64,000 nt of DNA, taken from contig NZ_BMHK01000008.1 in the NCBI RefSeq assembly GCF_014640675.1, positions 62,001 through 126,000 of the forward strand, in the 5' to 3' direction. The position numbers were made by a program, and so were the translations under genes. Below, one piece after another: positions 53,201 to 60,766 of the stretch (position 1 is the stretch's first letter; each line of letters starts with the position of its first letter). This stretch comes from Novosphingobium endophyticum. Its GTDB lineage: Bacteria; Pseudomonadota; Alphaproteobacteria; Sphingomonadales; Sphingomonadaceae. The notes below the pieces were generated by a model. The model worked only from the letters and a program-made list of their open reading frames with translations, had not been told where the DNA came from and did no database searches.

Positions 53201-53600
53201 CTTCCTCAATGTGTCGCCTCACGCGCTCAACGGCACGCTCTATTATGAGACCAAGAAGTTCCGCGCGCGCGTCTCGGTCGCACACCGAAAGGGCTATGCC
53301 ACGCACTATCCGATCGCGGGCGGGTCATGCGCACCGGGCGAGGTGACAAGTGGCGCCACCTCGGCGAACCCGAGACTTTGTGACAGCCCGCTTGTGAACG
53401 ACTTCATGTACAGCCGGTCGACCACCAACGTCGATGCATCCATGAGCTACAAGTTCACCAGGTACCTCACCGTGACGCTCGAAGGCCTGAACCTCACAAA
53501 CCAGACGAGCAACCGCTATGCCTACGAAGGGCAGAATGCGGTCACCCAGTACTCGAGCTCGGGTCCGATCTACCGCATCGGTGCGCGGATGAAGTTCTGA
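50211..53600 (+). CDS. TonB-dependent receptor of the pectin locus
   Basis: The 1129-residue outer-membrane receptor has a signal peptide (about residues 1-28). A TonB-box-like segment (DEILVTGYRASL) follows, then a plug domain with LQRLPGVSIDRDNGEGRTITVRG and a very large beta-barrel ending in YRIGARMKF. The TonB-Xanth-Caul class is implied. Because esterase and lyase genes for pectin follow on the same strand, uptake of (rhamno)galacturonan oligomers is a reasonable inference. Its ribosome-binding site is GGGAG at 50195-50199. A stem-loop at 53618-53668 separates it from the enzymes. Confidence 0.92.
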   Translation: MTYHARRHGYLAGTSILALLLLASPAVAQDTEPSLPDEGISADEILVTGYRASLRSAISEKRDAVVQIDAINAEDIADFPDTNLAESLQRLPGVSIDRDNGEGRTITVRGLGGDFNRTRLNGLEALATAGSNDAGSSPNRSRSFDYNTFASELFSSLRVRKTPSAETDEGSLGATIDLQTGRPFDYKKSTLALSSEGSYQKNSGKWSPRLAGLASTRFADGRMGLLISAAYSRSQNEIDQYRRLAGQPDYLYRGSTWAGNEQPPRAGFAAPTGTNFGSVITNPEAIAQLTGSDPAAYANLFPGAPFNTPGQFNDSTVRIPALASIEQQDVKNNRLGLTAAYQWQISDRTLLSIDGVYSRFRNKSAYHQVSSVGLNRNNTHANYNTAGNTLTPSAARALYPGLCVPNAGSDLVPAQDCGQELYGTTPAFATALNSSNQLVSSVLGAAAVVPGGTTPSNANIFSVNPFNLDPYDYYNNPNSVGYVPTSNRLAFRGSLIGRPAVKVLESNVTNGLADYLVLSNVDFRSAMDQNTYTTKFRQGSIDLQHEFTDTFRMSALYGQSRSTNVSQGLLVEFNRMDSQGLFVYDERGGGSMPIIDFGFDAADPNNWEVVKGFSGIRHYQRAVKNTYNGGKVDFDWEVNDEFSIGFGVNVREFTFETSYFERNNDLLNPTLKEAGVTTESVSKLINFGQGLSVPEGTMSSFIVPDIDKFDELFGFTCNCVNQWGDWRLTNRRNGGRENFGVRERDTGVYLQFDWNTELFGRPFRGNAGTRVAFTDVRSEGNTTSGRPIVGTNKYTDWLPSMNLSFEPIDNLLVRFGASKVMARPLLGNLAPTITRISVPSNGDTTGASMTIGNPKLSPFRSTNLDASVEWYFAPGGLLSIAGFSKQISSFPQTVLFSAPLSQFADPEAIEAIRAQFTNANQLDYIDGNYEFTARQYRDAPGGWLRGFEISYQQDFDFLPGFLGNFGAQLNYTYIKSQMSYILDPGTETIEQTTAKAPFLNVSPHALNGTLYYETKKFRARVSVAHRKGYATHYPIAGGSCAPGEVTSGATSANPRLCDSPLVNDFMYSRSTTNVDASMSYKFTRYLTVTLEGLNLTNQTSNRYAYEGQNAVTQYSSSGPIYRIGARMKF

Positions 53601-53617
53601 TCCGCTGCGGCCTGCTG

Positions 53618-53668
53618 CACCGTCAGGGATCGTCGGGCAATTTTGGCCCGATCGACCCCTGACCGGTG
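53618..53668 (+). other. long imperfect stem-loop between receptor and esterase genes
   Basis: The arms 53618-53638 (CACCGTCAGGGATCGTCGGGC) and 53646-53668 pair over nearly their whole length with a few bulges and mismatches and a 7-base loop. It starts 17 bases after the receptor stop. It has no T-run after the stem. Such intercistronic hairpins often protect upstream mRNA or reduce readthrough, and so set the receptor-to-enzyme ratio. Confidence 0.6.
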
Positions 53669-53731
53669 CGGTGGCGCTGTGAGCAGCCCGTCGGGTTCGA
53701 CGGCAACTGTGATCGTCGGCGAGACCAACAC

Positions 53732-54565
53732 ATGAATGGACCCAAGACTATGCATCGTATCATGCTTTTCCTGGCCAGCCTGGCGCTGCCGTTCGGCGCT
53801 TCGGCGCAAACGTCGCCGCCGGCTCCAACCGATGCTCCCCGTCCGATCGCGCCTTCCAAGATCATCCTTGTCGGGGATTCGACGACGGCGGTGAACAGCG
53901 GATGGGGTCCGAGCTTCTGCGCGTATCATGTCACCTCGTTCATGGCCTGCCTGAACCTCGCGCGCGGCGGGCGCAGTTCGAGCAGTTATCGCGCCGAAGG
54001 ATCGTGGGCCGTCGCGCTCTCCGAGATGAAAGCGCCGGGCTACAGGAACGTCTGGGTTCTGATCCAGCTGGGGCATAACGACCAACCCGGAAAGCCGGGC
54101 CGGTCGACCGATCTCGCAACCGAATTCCCCGCCAATCTGGCGCGCTACGTCGACGAGGCGCGCGCGGTCGGGGCACGGCCGGTGTTGCTGACGCCGCTGA
54201 CGCGCCGCATGTTCCAGAACGGCGTGCTCCAGAATGACCTCGAACGGTGGGCGGCAGCCGTGCGCAAGGTGGCGGCGGGAAAGAACGTCCCGCTGATCGA
54301 CCTCAACGCCCGCAGCGCCGCCGCTGTGCAGGCGATGGGAGAGGCCGACGCGGATCGCTTCGCGCAATTGCCTCCCGGTTCGGCGCCAGTCGGCCCGCAA
54401 CCGAACAGCCGCGCGACCGAGGTACAGGAGCAGCCGATGGCGCAGCCGAAGCTCTCGTTCGATCGCACCCATCTGGGACGCGAAGGCGCCGACTACTTCG
54501 CAAGCATGGTGACCGACGAATTGGCCCGCGCCGTCCCGGACATGCGCCCGCTGCTGGTGCCATGA
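53732..54565 (+). CDS. rhamnogalacturonan acetylesterase (SGNH hydrolase, CE12-like)
   Basis: The 277-residue exported esterase removes acetyl groups from rhamnogalacturonan so that lyases can act. It has a signal peptide (IMLFLASLALPFGASA), block I VGDSTT with catalytic Ser near residue 50, block III LIQLGHND near residue 110, and block V FDRTHLG with Asp/His near residue 244. The arrangement is typical of rhamnogalacturonan acetylesterases. The start could be ATG 53732 or 53750; neither has a strong ribosome-binding site. Its stop overlaps the pectate lyase ATG (ATGA). Confidence 0.88.
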   Translation: MNGPKTMHRIMLFLASLALPFGASAQTSPPAPTDAPRPIAPSKIILVGDSTTAVNSGWGPSFCAYHVTSFMACLNLARGGRSSSSYRAEGSWAVALSEMKAPGYRNVWVLIQLGHNDQPGKPGRSTDLATEFPANLARYVDEARAVGARPVLLTPLTRRMFQNGVLQNDLERWAAAVRKVAAGKNVPLIDLNARSAAAVQAMGEADADRFAQLPPGSAPVGPQPNSRATEVQEQPMAQPKLSFDRTHLGREGADYFASMVTDELARAVPDMRPLLVP

Positions 54566-55881
54566 GGACAATGCGGGTCAGGCGCGCGCGCGTGGTGATG
54601 AGAATCTCCGCTCTCACGGCGGGCCTGTTGCTGATTTCTCAGCCAGTCCCGGCGAAGGTGGTCGGTCAGATGGTACCCGCCGATCCGATCACCGAGGCAC
54701 GGATCAGGGATCTGGCCGCGCCAGAGCGACAGAAGTGGCTGGACTATTTTGCCCGATCGCGCGCCCTGATGGCCGCAGACAAGGCGGCGCTCGCTGCCGA
54801 ACGGGAGGGCAAACCAGCTCCGGCCGGTCCGGCAAACGGTCCTTCAGGAGGGGACGGAATGCCGCTGGATCGCCCGGCCGACTGGTACGGCAGCGCCGAG
54901 GCGCGCCAGGTCGCCGACAATATCGTGAGCTTCCAGACACCCACCGGCGGATGGGGGAAGAATCAGGACCGCACCGCGGCGCGCCGAGTCCCGGGGCAGA
55001 GCTATGTGCCGGTCGAGAACCGTCCCGCAAACGCTACGGGCGATATTCGCTCGATGGATGCCGGCTGGCATTTTGTCGGCACGATCGACAACGGCGCCAC
55101 GATCACCGAGTTGCGCTTCCTTGCGCGCGTGCAAGCACGCCTGCCCGGCCCCGACGGAAACGCATATCGCGCCGCGTTCCTAAAGGGCGTGCGCTACCTG
55201 CTCACCGCACAGTTTCCCAACGGCGGATGGCCGCAGGTCTTTCCGCTCCAGGGCGGGTATCATGACGCACTGACCTATAACGACCGCGCGGTGTCGCGCA
55301 CCGCCATGCTCATGCTGGACATAGCAGGCCGCAAGGGTGACTTTGCCTTCGTCCCCCCGCTCCTTGCCGCCGAAGTCGATAAGGCGGCCGTTCGCGCGCG
55401 CGATGTGATCCTCGCTACGCAGGTGGTGGTGAATGGCGAGCGAACGATCTGGGGCCAACAATATGACGCACTGACCCTGACCCCTGCCGGTGCCCGGAAC
55501 TTCGAGCCTGCCGCGCTGTCGACGGATGAGAGCGTGGATCTCCTGCTCTTCCTGATGAAGCAGCCGCACCAGACGCCCGAAGTTGCCTCCGCGATTGACA
55601 GCGGCGTGGCGTGGCTGCGCAAACATGCCCTTATGGAAGTCGAATGGCCGAACCGACCGGATGGCCCGCAAGGCCGCCGGCTGATCGCGAAATCCGGGGC
55701 GGGACCGATCTGGTCGCGCTTCTACGATGTGCGGACTTTCGCGCCGGTGTTCGGTGATCGCGATCGTACGATCCATGACGATGTCAACGACCTGAGCATC
55801 GAGCGACGCAATGGCTATAGCTGGTTCGGCACCAGCCCCCTCAAGCTGTTCCATGAATACGATCGCTGGCAACAGCAATAA
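54562..55881 (+). CDS. pectate lyase, PL10 family (PelA-like)
   Basis: The 439-residue exported enzyme has an N-terminal signal (about residues 13-31) and a linker region. The (alpha/alpha)-type catalytic domain follows with TPTGGWGKN near residue 124, FPNGGWPQVFPLQGGYHDALTYND near residue 215-237, RAVSRTAMLMLD, WGQQYDALTLTP and IWSRFYDV near residue 384. These elements characterise PL10 pectate lyases, which cleave polygalacturonate by beta-elimination with calcium. The ATG at 54562 overlaps the esterase stop, so both enzymes are coupled. The downstream PilZ gene is convergent, 12 bases away. Confidence 0.88.
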   Translation: MRTMRVRRARVVMRISALTAGLLLISQPVPAKVVGQMVPADPITEARIRDLAAPERQKWLDYFARSRALMAADKAALAAEREGKPAPAGPANGPSGGDGMPLDRPADWYGSAEARQVADNIVSFQTPTGGWGKNQDRTAARRVPGQSYVPVENRPANATGDIRSMDAGWHFVGTIDNGATITELRFLARVQARLPGPDGNAYRAAFLKGVRYLLTAQFPNGGWPQVFPLQGGYHDALTYNDRAVSRTAMLMLDIAGRKGDFAFVPPLLAAEVDKAAVRARDVILATQVVVNGERTIWGQQYDALTLTPAGARNFEPAALSTDESVDLLLFLMKQPHQTPEVASAIDSGVAWLRKHALMEVEWPNRPDGPQGRRLIAKSGAGPIWSRFYDVRTFAPVFGDRDRTIHDDVNDLSIERRNGYSWFGTSPLKLFHEYDRWQQQ

Positions 55882-55893
55882 TATCGGCCCTGA

Positions 55894-56247
55894 TCACCGG
55901 TTCGTGAACAAGGCCGGCCGCCGGGAGCCTGGCACGCCGACAGCGATACCATAGGCTCGTTTCAGTTCCGCGATCACGCCGCGCTTCAACGGAACGCGGA
56001 ACTCGATGCCGACCTTGCCATCGCGGACCCAGCGCACGTCCGCATCGATATTCCTGAGATTGGCAAAGCGCAGCGACAGGAGCTGACCTGACTGGAACTG
56101 GTCCGGACCGCCGGCGACGCAGCAGCCCCCTTCCGAGATGTTGTCCAGCTCAACGTCGAAGACTTCCCAGCTGGACTTGCGGCAACGCCCGTGCAGCAGC
56201 ACCGTGAGGCGCCTCCCCAGCCTGTCACAGTTGATGGTTTCTTTCAT
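55894..56247 (-). CDS. PilZ domain protein
   Basis: The 117-residue single-domain PilZ protein keeps both c-di-GMP motifs: RLGRR (RxxxR) near the N-terminus and NISEGG ([D/N]xSxxG). It has the ADVRWVRDGKVGIEF core. It probably acts as a cytoplasmic c-di-GMP receptor with an unknown partner. ATG 56247 is chosen (ETINCDRLGRR after the start); a TTG at 56259 is in frame. It is the second such protein in the window but has little similarity to that at 10.9 kb outside the motifs. Confidence 0.8.
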   Translation of the reverse strand: MKETINCDRLGRRLTVLLHGRCRKSSWEVFDVELDNISEGGCCVAGGPDQFQSGQLLSLRFANLRNIDADVRWVRDGKVGIEFRVPLKRGVIAELKRAYGIAVGVPGSRRPALFTNR

Positions 56248-56315
56248 TCCCGACCCCAAGCCCGCGCTGATACGGCGGCAGGAATAGCGCCAGCGGGTAA
56301 ACCTTAGGTTTCCGA

Positions 56316-56507
56316 TCAGTCCGTCTCTTCTCTGGCAACGCCCTCCTCGACATCGGGCGCGGGTGTTGCCGAGATTTGCGCGTCTATTTCGGAGGCCATG
56401 CTCCGGATCTTCTCGTTAGCCGCGTCGTAGCGTTCGTCGAAGTCCGGCTCGCGCTCGCAGGCCGCCAGCATGAGAAGGAACAGAATCGGTACGGTCGCCC
56501 GGAGCAT
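56316..56507 (-). CDS. small lipoprotein coupled to tamB
   Basis: The 63-residue protein begins with MLRATVPILFLLMLAAC, a standard lipoprotein signal with the acylated cysteine at residue 17, followed by a charged, mostly helical mature part (EREPDFDERYDAANEKIRS) and an acidic tail. Its ATG shares a base with the tamB stop (TGATG), so it is translationally coupled to tamB. I know no named family. A helper for outer-membrane assembly is an idea from context only. Confidence 0.7.
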   Translation of the reverse strand: MLRATVPILFLLMLAACEREPDFDERYDAANEKIRSMASEIDAQISATPAPDVEEGVAREETD

Positions 56508-59500
56508 CAGTAGTTTTTCCTGATCCGCAGATTGATGCTGTTTGCGCCCGAGCCGCCCGCCTGACTCATGACTGAGAGCCACTTGGTCAGGCTGACTTCA
56601 AGCTGCGTGGCGGTAAAGCCGCGCGCGTCGGTGATGAGCTCGACGTAGACGTCGTCGGTGATGTACTGGCCGGCCGCAAGCGCCGTGCCACGGCCGCTGG
56701 TTTCGTCCGCGCCAAGTATGCGCAGGCGGTCTATGCCCGTTGCCGAGCGCAGCGTGCCCAGCGGATTGAGCCCGCCACCCGATCCCTGCAGGGAATTGAG
56801 CGACGAAGCCAGCTGCACGGCCTGGATCGCCGAAAGATTGGCAATCGAGCTGCCGAACAGGATGCGGGAGAGGATTTCGTCGTCGGGCAGGCTCGGGGTG
56901 GAGCTGAACGATATCTGCGGGTTGTCCGCCCTCCCCCCGACGACCACGGCAACGTCGATGTCCTCGACCGTGTCCCGCGCAGTGATCGCGACCGTGGGAT
57001 TGATCGTTCTGCCTCCGGTGAAGGAAACCACCCCGTCGGACAGGTCGAACGAACGGCCCGCGAAGCCCAGCGTCCCGCGAATGAGGTCGACGTTGCCCGT
57101 CATCGTCGGCGCGGCGCTGGTTCCGCCAACATCGAAGTTCGCGCTCCACTCGGATTCGAGCCCCATGCCCGAGACATAGAGCCGCTCCGGTGCCCGGAGA
57201 TGGAGATCGAGCCGAAGCGTGGAAAACACGTTCGCGAACGGTTCGGCGGGCTCGTCGCCGGTCACGCGGGCGGGGCCGCGCGTCGACTTGAAGCGCACGC
57301 CGGAAAGTCTCGGTACTTCGGCGGCACCTTCACGCACGAGCTGGTAACGGGTTTCCGGAAGGCGCAGATCGCCGGAAAGAAGCGCGGTTTGGCCCGCCGT
57401 CTTGCTCAGCCGCAGGCTGCCGGTGGCGTTGGCGGAGATCGAATTGCTGCGGGCGAGACGAGCCCGGTCGAGCTCGACCGACACGTCCATCGGATAGCCC
57501 GCGTCGGCGGCAAGGCTGATATAGCCGCTGGCTTTGATCGAGCCGTCGCCTGCGCGTGCCGTCAGAGATTGGAGGTCCAGACGGTTACCGGCGAACCTGC
57601 CGGCGAAGTTCAGCCTGGTCAGCCGGGTTCCATAGGTTTGGTTCTCATAGGTCAGGTCCTTGCCCTGCACGAGACCCGAGAGGCAGGGGTCGGACACGCG
57701 GCACGAGAAGTCCGCCGCGAGGCCAATCGGACCGTTCAGCGTCTGCCCTGCCTGACCTGCGAAGGAGAACAGCGTTTCGGCGGGGCCGTTGTAGCGGATG
57801 CCGCCGCTCAGGGGCGCGCCCATAAGCCGCTCTGTCCATGGCCCCGCTCCGGGAGGAAGCGGCCGCAGGCTGGCGGCCATGCGGCCGACGACGGTGCCTT
57901 GGCGGCGGAACACCGCCCTTGCCTCACCTCCATCGGCCAGCAGTTTGCCGACGAAGTTGATGTTCACCGGCTGGCTGACCGTGTTCGAGCTGGTGCGGGT
58001 GAAGTTTCGCAGGTTCAGCCGCGCGTCGGCGCGGGGAAACGCGGCCGGATCGGGCTGCGCGAAGTCCAGGCTGCCGCTCGCGTTGCCGCCAAGGCCGTAG
58101 CCCGGAACGAAGGCATTGATCAGCGCGATGTCGACGTTCTCGAGCCGGCTCTGCAGCTTGATGCCCGGGCCATAGGTTCCCGCGAGCCTGACCGTGCCGC
58201 TACCGATGGAAACGGCTGTCGGCAGCAGGTCATATCCGGCTTCCGTCGGCACGATCCGGGCGGGCGTCTTCGTCGCGATCGTCTGTCCGCGAACCTTGCC
58301 TTCAAGGGCAACGCGCCAGACCTCGGGCTGGAGGTCGCCGTTGAAGGCCACGCGGAACGGTACGCCGCTGACGCCCTCGATCAGCCCTTTGGCCTTGCCC
58401 CGACCGTCGCGGTAATCGATCAGCAGGCGACCGGCGGCGAGGTTGAATTCGCCGAGCGTCGTTCCGGAAAGCTGCACGTCGGCCACTACAGTCGGCCGGT
58501 CATAGAGCACCGCGCGCCCGTCGATGATCGCCGAACGGATGGCGAGATTGGCCGGGCCTTCGAAGACAGAGTTCTGCGCGCGCAAGTTGAAATCGATGGC
58601 CTGGTACTGGCCTTCGGCTCCCAGCATCAGCACGCCGCCGACACCGTTGCCGTTGGCCGTGAGCTGTCCAACGAAAGGCCCTGCCCTGGTCTGGGTCAGT
58701 CTGCCGTCGAACATAACGCCGGACAGGTTCGCCGTGTTGATCTGCAAGGACAGGGTTTCGCCTCTCCCGAGCGTGACATCGGCTTTCAGCGGGCCGTAAT
58801 CGGTGTCTCCGGTCACATCCAGGCGATAGCCGCCAGAGACGCCGGTAACGCGCGCGTCGAGATTGGCGAGCCCGATGCCGAGTCCGGGGCGGTCGGCGGT
58901 GATGTGGGCATCCGGATTGTCGAGTGTCCCCGCCACGCGAACGCCGATGGCGCCATAGCGCCGCGAGGTTCCGTCAGCGACCAGCGCGATGCGTCCGTCA
59001 GGAGACCAGCTTGCGTGGCCGCCGCGGACGGAAAGGTCAGGCGCGGTCAGCTGCAGTCTGGAGAACCTGACGACGCCGTCCGATCCATAGTTCACGAAAG
59101 CCGAGGCAGCGAGGTTCCCGCCCAGATAGCTCTCCAGGCTGTCGTTGAGCAGCCGCGTCGAACGCGCGCGGACCGTGCCCTCCAGTGCAAAGCCCCGCTC
59201 GCGGCTTTTGAGATCCATATCCGCGCGGATGTTGAAAATGCCCACGCTCGCCAGGCGGTAGTTGTCGATGCGGCCGTCGATCGCCCCGGTGTACAAGCCC
59301 TTGCTCAGGTCGGCGACGAGAATGAGCCCAGCGTCGATGCGGTCCGACGTCAGGCGCATGTTGTCCGAAAGCAGGCGCGGGCCGTCAATGGCGACGTCGC
59401 CCGCAAGCCGGACGTTGGCAAGCGTGCCTCCGGCAACCGTGTCCAGCCCGGTAATCCGGCTCGCACGCGCGTTAACGGGAATCATGATCCGGTCCGCGTT

Positions 59501-60766
59501 GACCGTCGCGGCACCCACCGCCGTGAAGTTCTGCAGCCCGATGTCGTTCATGACCAGCCGGTTCGCCGTGATCCGATAGCCGACATCGGGAGTCCCGAAC
59601 GCGCCGTCGAGCGTCAGGTTCGCCCGCACGCCCGCGCCGCTCAGGTTTTCGGCAAGCACCGAGGGCTTGAGCAGGACGAAGGCGAGCCTGAGGTCGTCGA
59701 AGCTGTTGTTCGACAGGTCGACAATACCGTTCGGCGTCAGGTTGAAGGCGTCGCTGGAGATCATTCCCGACACGTCCGCCCTGCGCTTGTCGAGCACGGC
59801 CGTCACGTCGAAGTTCGTGATCGGCCCCAGCAGGTTCGCTGTCGGGCCTGAAAACAGCCGCGCGATCCGCGTAGGCCCCTTGATCGCGAACGTGCCGTCA
59901 CGCGCGGAGAGACTGAGTCGCGCCAGCGCCCCTTCGCCCAGATCGGCAATCAACCTGCCGTTCCACGCAGCCCAGTCGCCTTTCCCGCTGACGCCGAGCT
60001 TCAACGGCTGTTCCAGTCCGCCCAGCGAGGCGATCACGCCGCCGGCGGGTGCGAAAAGGTCTACGTCGATCCCGAGCCGGTTCTCGGCCGGGACCGCATC
60101 CAGCGCGATATCGAAACGATCGCCGCCCTCCCCCCCCTGAACCGCGATGGTCCCGCCCTTGGCCTGCACTTGAGCGCGTCCGTCGGCGATATGAACCTTG
60201 CCCGAGAAATTCATGACGCGCCGTTCGCCCGCCACGGGCGGTTCCATGACGAAGCGGTCGATGCGCAGCAGCCCCACGTCGATGTCGAGGTCGGGCAGCA
60301 GCGGTTCGTCGCTCGGCGGTGTTTCGCGGAACTGCGGCGGCCGACGCAGGATCACGCGCTGCGCCGTCGCGCTGTGGACGTTCACGTGATTGCTGAAGTA
60401 ATCGAAGGGATTCCAGTCGACATGAACTTCGGGCGAAAACAGGAACTCGCCTTCGGGATCGCGCACGGACAGGTCGTGCAGCGTCATTTCCCCATAGAGC
60501 GACCCCTCGATCCGCCCTACGCGGATCTTCATCCCGTTCTCGAACTCGAGCGCGGCGATCCGGTCCGCGACGAAACGGTGGCCCGGCCCGGTGTCAATGC
60601 CGATGATCACCGCGACGACGAGTGCAACGAGGCCCAGCATGACCAGCGCCGCGGTCTTGAGCGCCCGCACCCTGGCGCGCTGCCAGAACGAGCGGCGTTC
60701 CACAGCCTCGTGTTCGCCCGTGGTTTCGGGCGGCATATCGGAAGGAGGTTGTTCTTCCGCGGCCAT
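56507..60766 (-). CDS. tamB: translocation and assembly module subunit TamB
   Basis: The 1419-residue protein has a signal anchor near residues 33-55 (LKTAALVMLGLVALVVAVIIG), followed by more than 1000 residues of beta-rich AsmA/TamB repeats. It ends in the conserved DUF490 domain (residues about 1100-1419, with FSSTPSLPDDEILSRILFGSS and LSVMSQAGGSGANSINLRIRKNY). TamB spans the periplasm and feeds lipid or outer-membrane proteins to TamA. It starts by ATG overlapping the tamA stop (TGATG). The long open frame on the opposite strand (about 2.6 kb) is an artefact of GC-rich codon use. Confidence 0.93.
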   Translation of the reverse strand: MAAEEQPPSDMPPETTGEHEAVERRSFWQRARVRALKTAALVMLGLVALVVAVIIGIDTGPGHRFVADRIAALEFENGMKIRVGRIEGSLYGEMTLHDLSVRDPEGEFLFSPEVHVDWNPFDYFSNHVNVHSATAQRVILRRPPQFRETPPSDEPLLPDLDIDVGLLRIDRFVMEPPVAGERRVMNFSGKVHIADGRAQVQAKGGTIAVQGGEGGDRFDIALDAVPAENRLGIDVDLFAPAGGVIASLGGLEQPLKLGVSGKGDWAAWNGRLIADLGEGALARLSLSARDGTFAIKGPTRIARLFSGPTANLLGPITNFDVTAVLDKRRADVSGMISSDAFNLTPNGIVDLSNNSFDDLRLAFVLLKPSVLAENLSGAGVRANLTLDGAFGTPDVGYRITANRLVMNDIGLQNFTAVGAATVNADRIMIPVNARASRITGLDTVAGGTLANVRLAGDVAIDGPRLLSDNMRLTSDRIDAGLILVADLSKGLYTGAIDGRIDNYRLASVGIFNIRADMDLKSRERGFALEGTVRARSTRLLNDSLESYLGGNLAASAFVNYGSDGVVRFSRLQLTAPDLSVRGGHASWSPDGRIALVADGTSRRYGAIGVRVAGTLDNPDAHITADRPGLGIGLANLDARVTGVSGGYRLDVTGDTDYGPLKADVTLGRGETLSLQINTANLSGVMFDGRLTQTRAGPFVGQLTANGNGVGGVLMLGAEGQYQAIDFNLRAQNSVFEGPANLAIRSAIIDGRAVLYDRPTVVADVQLSGTTLGEFNLAAGRLLIDYRDGRGKAKGLIEGVSGVPFRVAFNGDLQPEVWRVALEGKVRGQTIATKTPARIVPTEAGYDLLPTAVSIGSGTVRLAGTYGPGIKLQSRLENVDIALINAFVPGYGLGGNASGSLDFAQPDPAAFPRADARLNLRNFTRTSSNTVSQPVNINFVGKLLADGGEARAVFRRQGTVVGRMAASLRPLPPGAGPWTERLMGAPLSGGIRYNGPAETLFSFAGQAGQTLNGPIGLAADFSCRVSDPCLSGLVQGKDLTYENQTYGTRLTRLNFAGRFAGNRLDLQSLTARAGDGSIKASGYISLAADAGYPMDVSVELDRARLARSNSISANATGSLRLSKTAGQTALLSGDLRLPETRYQLVREGAAEVPRLSGVRFKSTRGPARVTGDEPAEPFANVFSTLRLDLHLRAPERLYVSGMGLESEWSANFDVGGTSAAPTMTGNVDLIRGTLGFAGRSFDLSDGVVSFTGGRTINPTVAITARDTVEDIDVAVVVGGRADNPQISFSSTPSLPDDEILSRILFGSSIANLSAIQAVQLASSLNSLQGSGGGLNPLGTLRSATGIDRLRILGADETSGRGTALAAGQYITDDVYVELITDARGFTATQLEVSLTKWLSVMSQAGGSGANSINLRIRKNY

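Noticed and set aside
57200..59851. 883-codon open frame on the plus strand opposite tamB
   Set aside because: It is wholly antisense to tamB, has no recognisable domain and unusual amino-acid composition, and is a known artefact of third-position GC bias.
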